NCBI GenBank assembly: GCA_964439625.1
Contig: CAYTPI010000006.1
Location: forward strand, 1 to 64,000
Direction: 5' to 3'
Length of the DNA: 64,000 nt
Source of the DNA: CAYTPI01 sp964439625
Lineage (GTDB): Bacteria; Chloroflexota; Anaerolineae; Aggregatilineales; UBA3940
Shown in pieces: positions 61,062 through 64,000 of this stretch. The notes beneath the pieces were generated by a model. The model saw nothing but the letters and a program-made list of their open reading frames with translations. It was not told the DNA's origin and ran no database searches. The position numbers and the translations under genes are program-made. Numbering within the stretch: the stretch's first letter is position 1; the number at the start of each line of letters is the position of its first letter.

Positions 61062-61087
61062 AAGCGTCACAGAGATGTGGCGCTTTT
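61062..61087 (+). terminator. Terminator after dnaN
   Basis: AAGCGTCAC and GTGGCGCTT pair with one G-U around a 6-nt loop and are followed by a short T-run. It starts 33 bp after the dnaN stop. Confidence 0.75.
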
Positions 61088-61177
61088 GCTTTAAGCGCCA
61101 TCGTAATGGTGTATTCTTAACAGATATTGCTTAGGATTAAAGCACTTGATTTGATACATCCTACAGGAGGACGCTGC

Positions 61178-62872
61178 ATGAATGACATCATACGGGATGC
61201 GAAGCTCGGAGATTATCAAGCCGCAGTTGACGCAGCACTGTTAGAAATGGACGAAGAGCAGATTGTTAAGCGTATTTGGGAGCTTGACTACACGGTTTGG
61301 GATAACGAACCTGATGAAATTACAAATCGATTAGGTTGGCTAACCGTAATCGATGACATTCGTAGTCAATTAGGTGCAGTTGATGATTTAGTTAAAAATG
61401 TTCGAATAAAAGGCTACACGAATACACTTGTATTGGGGATGGGTGGTTCCAGCCTAGCACCAGAAATATTCGCCACGATCTGGTCGAGTAACGATATGAC
61501 TGTCGAAGTGTTGGACAGCACCGACGCAGATGTGGTCGCGGCCTACCGTGACAAGCTAGATTTCAGCAAGACGTTGTTTATTGTCGCAACGAAATCTGGT
61601 GGCACTGTGGAGACTTTGTCGTTTTTCAAGTATTTCTATAATCAAACGGCAGACGCAGTTGGTGCGGAAAATGCAGGCGAGCATTTTGTTGCCATCACCG
61701 ACCCAGGTTCGAAGTTAGTTGCGTTAGCGGAAAAGTATAACTTCCGAGCGACGTTCATTAATGATCCAAATATTGGTGGGCGCTATGCAGCCTTGTCATT
61801 TTTTGGGTTGGTTCCTGCTGCTCTGACGGGTGTTGATATCCGCCAGTTATTGGATAACGCCGCTGAGCTGGCGGCAGCGAGTGGTAAGTCTGTGGGGACT
61901 ATAGAAAATCCAGGGGCTTGGCTGGGCATTACCATGAGCGAAATGGCGAAAGCTGGTCGTGACAAACTGACATTTTTGCTTTCTAGTAGCATTTCAAATT
62001 GGGCCGATTGGGTTGAACAGTTAATCGCAGAGAGCACTGGCAAGGTTGGCAAGGGTATTTTGCCAGTTGCTCATGAGCCAACCGTCAGTCCGGCTGAGTA
62101 TGCTGATGACCGAGTCTTTGTCTCAATTCAATTGGCGGAAGAAGATGAATATGGAGCGTTACTAAGGGAGATTGCTGGGCACGGGCATCCTATTATTAGC
62201 ATCAAGCTAGATGATGCCTATGAGCTAGGTGGTCAGTATTGGCTGTGGGAATTTGCGACGGCAGTGGCTGGCTACGGGATGGGCATCCAACCATTTAACC
62301 AACCCAATGTTGAGTCAGCGAAGGTGCAAGCCCGCAGTTTGACGCAGTCGTATAGTGAGTCTGGCTCGCTGCCGGAATTGGATGCTACACTGACCGATGG
62401 TGCAACGGTTGTCTATGGTGATGTTAAAGCGGACAATATTGCTGGTGCCTTAGCTGAATTTCTTGGAGAAGTACAGCCGGGGGATTATGTAGGTATTCAT
62501 GCGTATATAACGCCATCGGAGGCGGTCACTGAGAAACTGCAAGCCATGCGAAAGGCTATTTTGCTCAAGACCGGTGCTGCAACGACGTTTGGTTACGGGC
62601 CACGGTTTCTCCATTCAACTGGACAGTTGCACAAAGGCGATAGTGGTAATGGCTTGTTTATTCAACTGTGGGACAGTGCCGAAGAAGAAGTCACGATCCC
62701 TGATGAAGCTGGTGGTGATACCACAAGTATCAGTTTTAATGTGCTTATTCGTGCACAGGCACTCGGTGATCGGCAGGCGTTACTGGGTGAGAATCGTCGT
62801 GTCATTACGTTCGATTTAACCATAGAGAGCGAGGCTGGTTTAACCGCTCTTGTTGAGGCAGTAACTGACTAA
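61178..62872 (+). CDS. pgi: Glucose-6-phosphate isomerase (long SIS-type)
   Basis: The protein contains the paired SIS folds of phosphoglucose isomerases: VLGMGGSSLAPEIF, ATKSGGTVETLSFFKYF (phosphate-binding loop) and NIGGRYAALSFFGLVPAAL. The C-terminal RFLHSTGQLHKGDSGNG block carries the catalytic His region. The ATG at 61178 is chosen because AGGAGG precedes it; an upstream in-frame start at 61127 has none. At 564 residues it matches the form also found as the C-terminal half of transaldolase-PGI fusions. With pfkA it supports a glycolytic route. Confidence 0.88.
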   Translation: MNDIIRDAKLGDYQAAVDAALLEMDEEQIVKRIWELDYTVWDNEPDEITNRLGWLTVIDDIRSQLGAVDDLVKNVRIKGYTNTLVLGMGGSSLAPEIFATIWSSNDMTVEVLDSTDADVVAAYRDKLDFSKTLFIVATKSGGTVETLSFFKYFYNQTADAVGAENAGEHFVAITDPGSKLVALAEKYNFRATFINDPNIGGRYAALSFFGLVPAALTGVDIRQLLDNAAELAAASGKSVGTIENPGAWLGITMSEMAKAGRDKLTFLLSSSISNWADWVEQLIAESTGKVGKGILPVAHEPTVSPAEYADDRVFVSIQLAEEDEYGALLREIAGHGHPIISIKLDDAYELGGQYWLWEFATAVAGYGMGIQPFNQPNVESAKVQARSLTQSYSESGSLPELDATLTDGATVVYGDVKADNIAGALAEFLGEVQPGDYVGIHAYITPSEAVTEKLQAMRKAILLKTGAATTFGYGPRFLHSTGQLHKGDSGNGLFIQLWDSAEEEVTIPDEAGGDTTSISFNVLIRAQALGDRQALLGENRRVITFDLTIESEAGLTALVEAVTD

Positions 62873-62932
62873 CTGTGTGGCGAGCTTTGTGTGGGTGTAC
62901 CAGTTGTGTATGCTCACATTCTAATTCTGACG

Positions 62933-62961
62933 TTGAGCTCTGTTCAGGGGTAAGATATAGA
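62933..62961 (+). promoter_or_regulatory. fur promoter
   Basis: TTGAGC (62933-62938), a 17-bp spacer and TATAGA (62956-62961) precede the gene by 26 bp. Confidence 0.5.
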
Positions 62962-62987
62962 TCGTTTGCAGATAACCAGAGACTGCT

Positions 62988-63407
62988 ATGCTAGAACAAT
63001 CACTTCAGAGGCTACGTGAAGCTAATTATAAAATTACAGATGCGCGTTCTGCTGTGCTGCAGGTATTACATGGGGATGATGGGCATCTGACTTCGCCGGA
63101 GATTGTCGAGCGAGTTGAGAAGCTCGACCCATCAATTGGACGGGCAAGTGTGTTCCGCACATTAGATTTATTGACTCAGCTTTTGATTATTCGCCCAACA
63201 TATTCAGACAGCCGTGCAATGGCATACGTTTTGCTGGAATGTGATGGTCATCATTCCCACATTGTATGTACTAAATGTAAGAAAGTGATTGAGCTTGATC
63301 GTTGCATGTTAGACGGCATGTTGGAGCGCCTTCAGAGTGATTATAAAGTTAACTTGAGTGGGCATCTCCTTGAATTGTACGGCACCTGCGATGCTTGTAC
63401 CGCATAG
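62988..63407 (+). CDS. fur: Fur-family metal-responsive regulator
   Basis: The 139-residue protein has the winged-helix part (YKITDARSAVLQVLHG; SIGRASVFRTLDLL) and the metal-binding half with CDGHHSHIVCTKC. The structural zinc site is C-x2-C (CTKC) plus CDAC at the end. Whether it senses iron, zinc or peroxide is not clear from sequence. Its end overlaps the start of hemW by 17 bp, linking metal control to a heme-related gene. Confidence 0.9.
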   Translation: MLEQSLQRLREANYKITDARSAVLQVLHGDDGHLTSPEIVERVEKLDPSIGRASVFRTLDLLTQLLIIRPTYSDSRAMAYVLLECDGHHSHIVCTKCKKVIELDRCMLDGMLERLQSDYKVNLSGHLLELYGTCDACTA

Positions 63408-64000
63408 TATCTACTTGCATATTCCTTTTTGCCCGGTCAAGTGTTCGTACTGTGCATTTAATACCTATGTTGGGCTTGATCAGCTTATTCCCGAATATGT
63501 TGCTGCTTTGACTCATGAAATTAACTTGTGCGGACAGGCTTCGCCGTCCGGGTTGCAGAGTCATACCCTTTACTTTGGCGGGGGTACCCCATCGATGTTG
63601 GCGGCGGAACAAGTCACGGATATTATCCGAGCGTGTCGATCAGTTTTGCATTTAAGTGATGATGCAGAGATTACCCTTGAGGTAGAACCGAATACGGTAA
63701 CGCTACCAAAACTTATGGGGTATCGGCGCGCCGGTGTCAATCGGATCAGCCTTGGGGTTCAGAGTTCACACGACGCTGACCTTCAATTATTTCGGCGTGG
63801 GCATACGTTCAATGAAGCGCGATATACCTTCGACATGCTGCGAGTGGCTGGCTTTGAGAACATCAGCGTTGACCTGATCTACGGCGCCCCAGGCCAAACT
63901 TTGACCACATGGCAAAAAACTTTACGGTCAGTGGTAACATGGGGCCCAGAGCACCTGTCATTATATTCTCTGATTGTGGAACCTAAGACAGAGTTGACTT
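63391..64000 (+). CDS. hemW: HemW-like radical SAM protein (5' part)
   Basis: The frame runs off the right edge of the window; 203 complete codons are visible. The radical SAM cluster motif is C14-x3-C18-x2-C21 (CPVKCSYCAF), followed by LYFGGGTPSML, the glycine-rich SAM site, and LEVEPNTVT and RISLGVQS. This is the HemW (formerly oxygen-independent coproporphyrinogen oxidase-like) pattern; HemW is thought to insert heme. The start at 63391 overlaps fur and has only a weak ribosome binding site, so translation is likely coupled. Confidence 0.88.
   Translation, partial: MLVPHSIYLHIPFCPVKCSYCAFNTYVGLDQLIPEYVAALTHEINLCGQASPSGLQSHTLYFGGGTPSMLAAEQVTDIIRACRSVLHLSDDAEITLEVEPNTVTLPKLMGYRRAGVNRISLGVQSSHDADLQLFRRGHTFNEARYTFDMLRVAGFENISVDLIYGAPGQTLTTWQKTLRSVVTWGPEHLSLYSLIVEPKTELT

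Overview
The window looks like chromosomal core sequence from a single-membrane or atypical-envelope bacterium, most likely a Chloroflexota (Anaerolineae-type) member. That placement is an inference. It rests on the mix of a CIRCE/HrcA groESL operon, FMN and T-box leaders on ribD and valS, a long SIS-type glucose-6-phosphate isomerase, six-GAF soluble histidine kinases, a heme A synthase next to a ferredoxin-dependent 2-oxoacid oxidoreductase, and lipoproteins with plain lipoboxes. No rRNA, tRNA, CRISPR array or intact insertion sequence was found.

Layout. Bases 1-1500 are accessory: the 3' end of a repeat-rich low-complexity gene, then a membrane-anchor gene that runs into a decayed transposase-like remnant. 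Bases 1569-3595 hold a divergent polyprenyl synthetase between two small unknown genes. Bases 4097-8005 are a complete riboflavin operon (ribD-ribE-ribBA-ribH) behind an FMN riboswitch whose terminator hairpin also covers the ribD Shine-Dalgarno. About 965 bases (8006-8970) carry no gene but contain a perfect 13-bp hairpin. A coiled-coil gene and selB follow. Bases 12058-23879 are mostly on the minus strand: a small membrane protein, groES-groEL with CIRCE, and a dnaE-pfkA-sbcC-TPR string.

Bases 24067-27741 (plus) hold a membrane protein, mutM, a membrane-anchored linker protein and a trypsin-like serine protease. Bases 27729-37531 (minus) hold lipB, a lipoprotein gene coupled to a CheY-like regulator and a six-GAF histidine kinase, lepB (predicted leaderless), and valS with its T-box. 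Bases 37725-46231 hold an unknown gene, a response-regulator/adenylate cyclase, dnaX-ybaB-recR, a PfkB-family kinase, a GT39-like membrane glycosyltransferase and HU. Bases 46525-53491 hold a secreted acidic protein, ctaA, a single-domain response regulator, korAB and an FAD-dependent reductase.

The last part is the rpmH/dnaN divergent junction near 59.6 kb. Leftward runs rpmH-rnpA-yidD-(beta-propeller lipoprotein)-yidC-jag-(PfkB kinase)-btuF-like-cobO. Rightward run dnaN, pgi, fur and the start of hemW. dnaA is missing from its usual place between rpmH and dnaN, and the dnaN promoter spacer carries an inverted repeat with related TTGTTG-rich repeats around it.

No wholly new multi-gene system stands out. 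The best leads are the dnaN control region, the beta-propeller lipoprotein inside the membrane-insertion operon, the lipoprotein/regulator/six-GAF-kinase unit, the mutM-linker-protease cluster, and the SD-occluding terminator of the rib leader.
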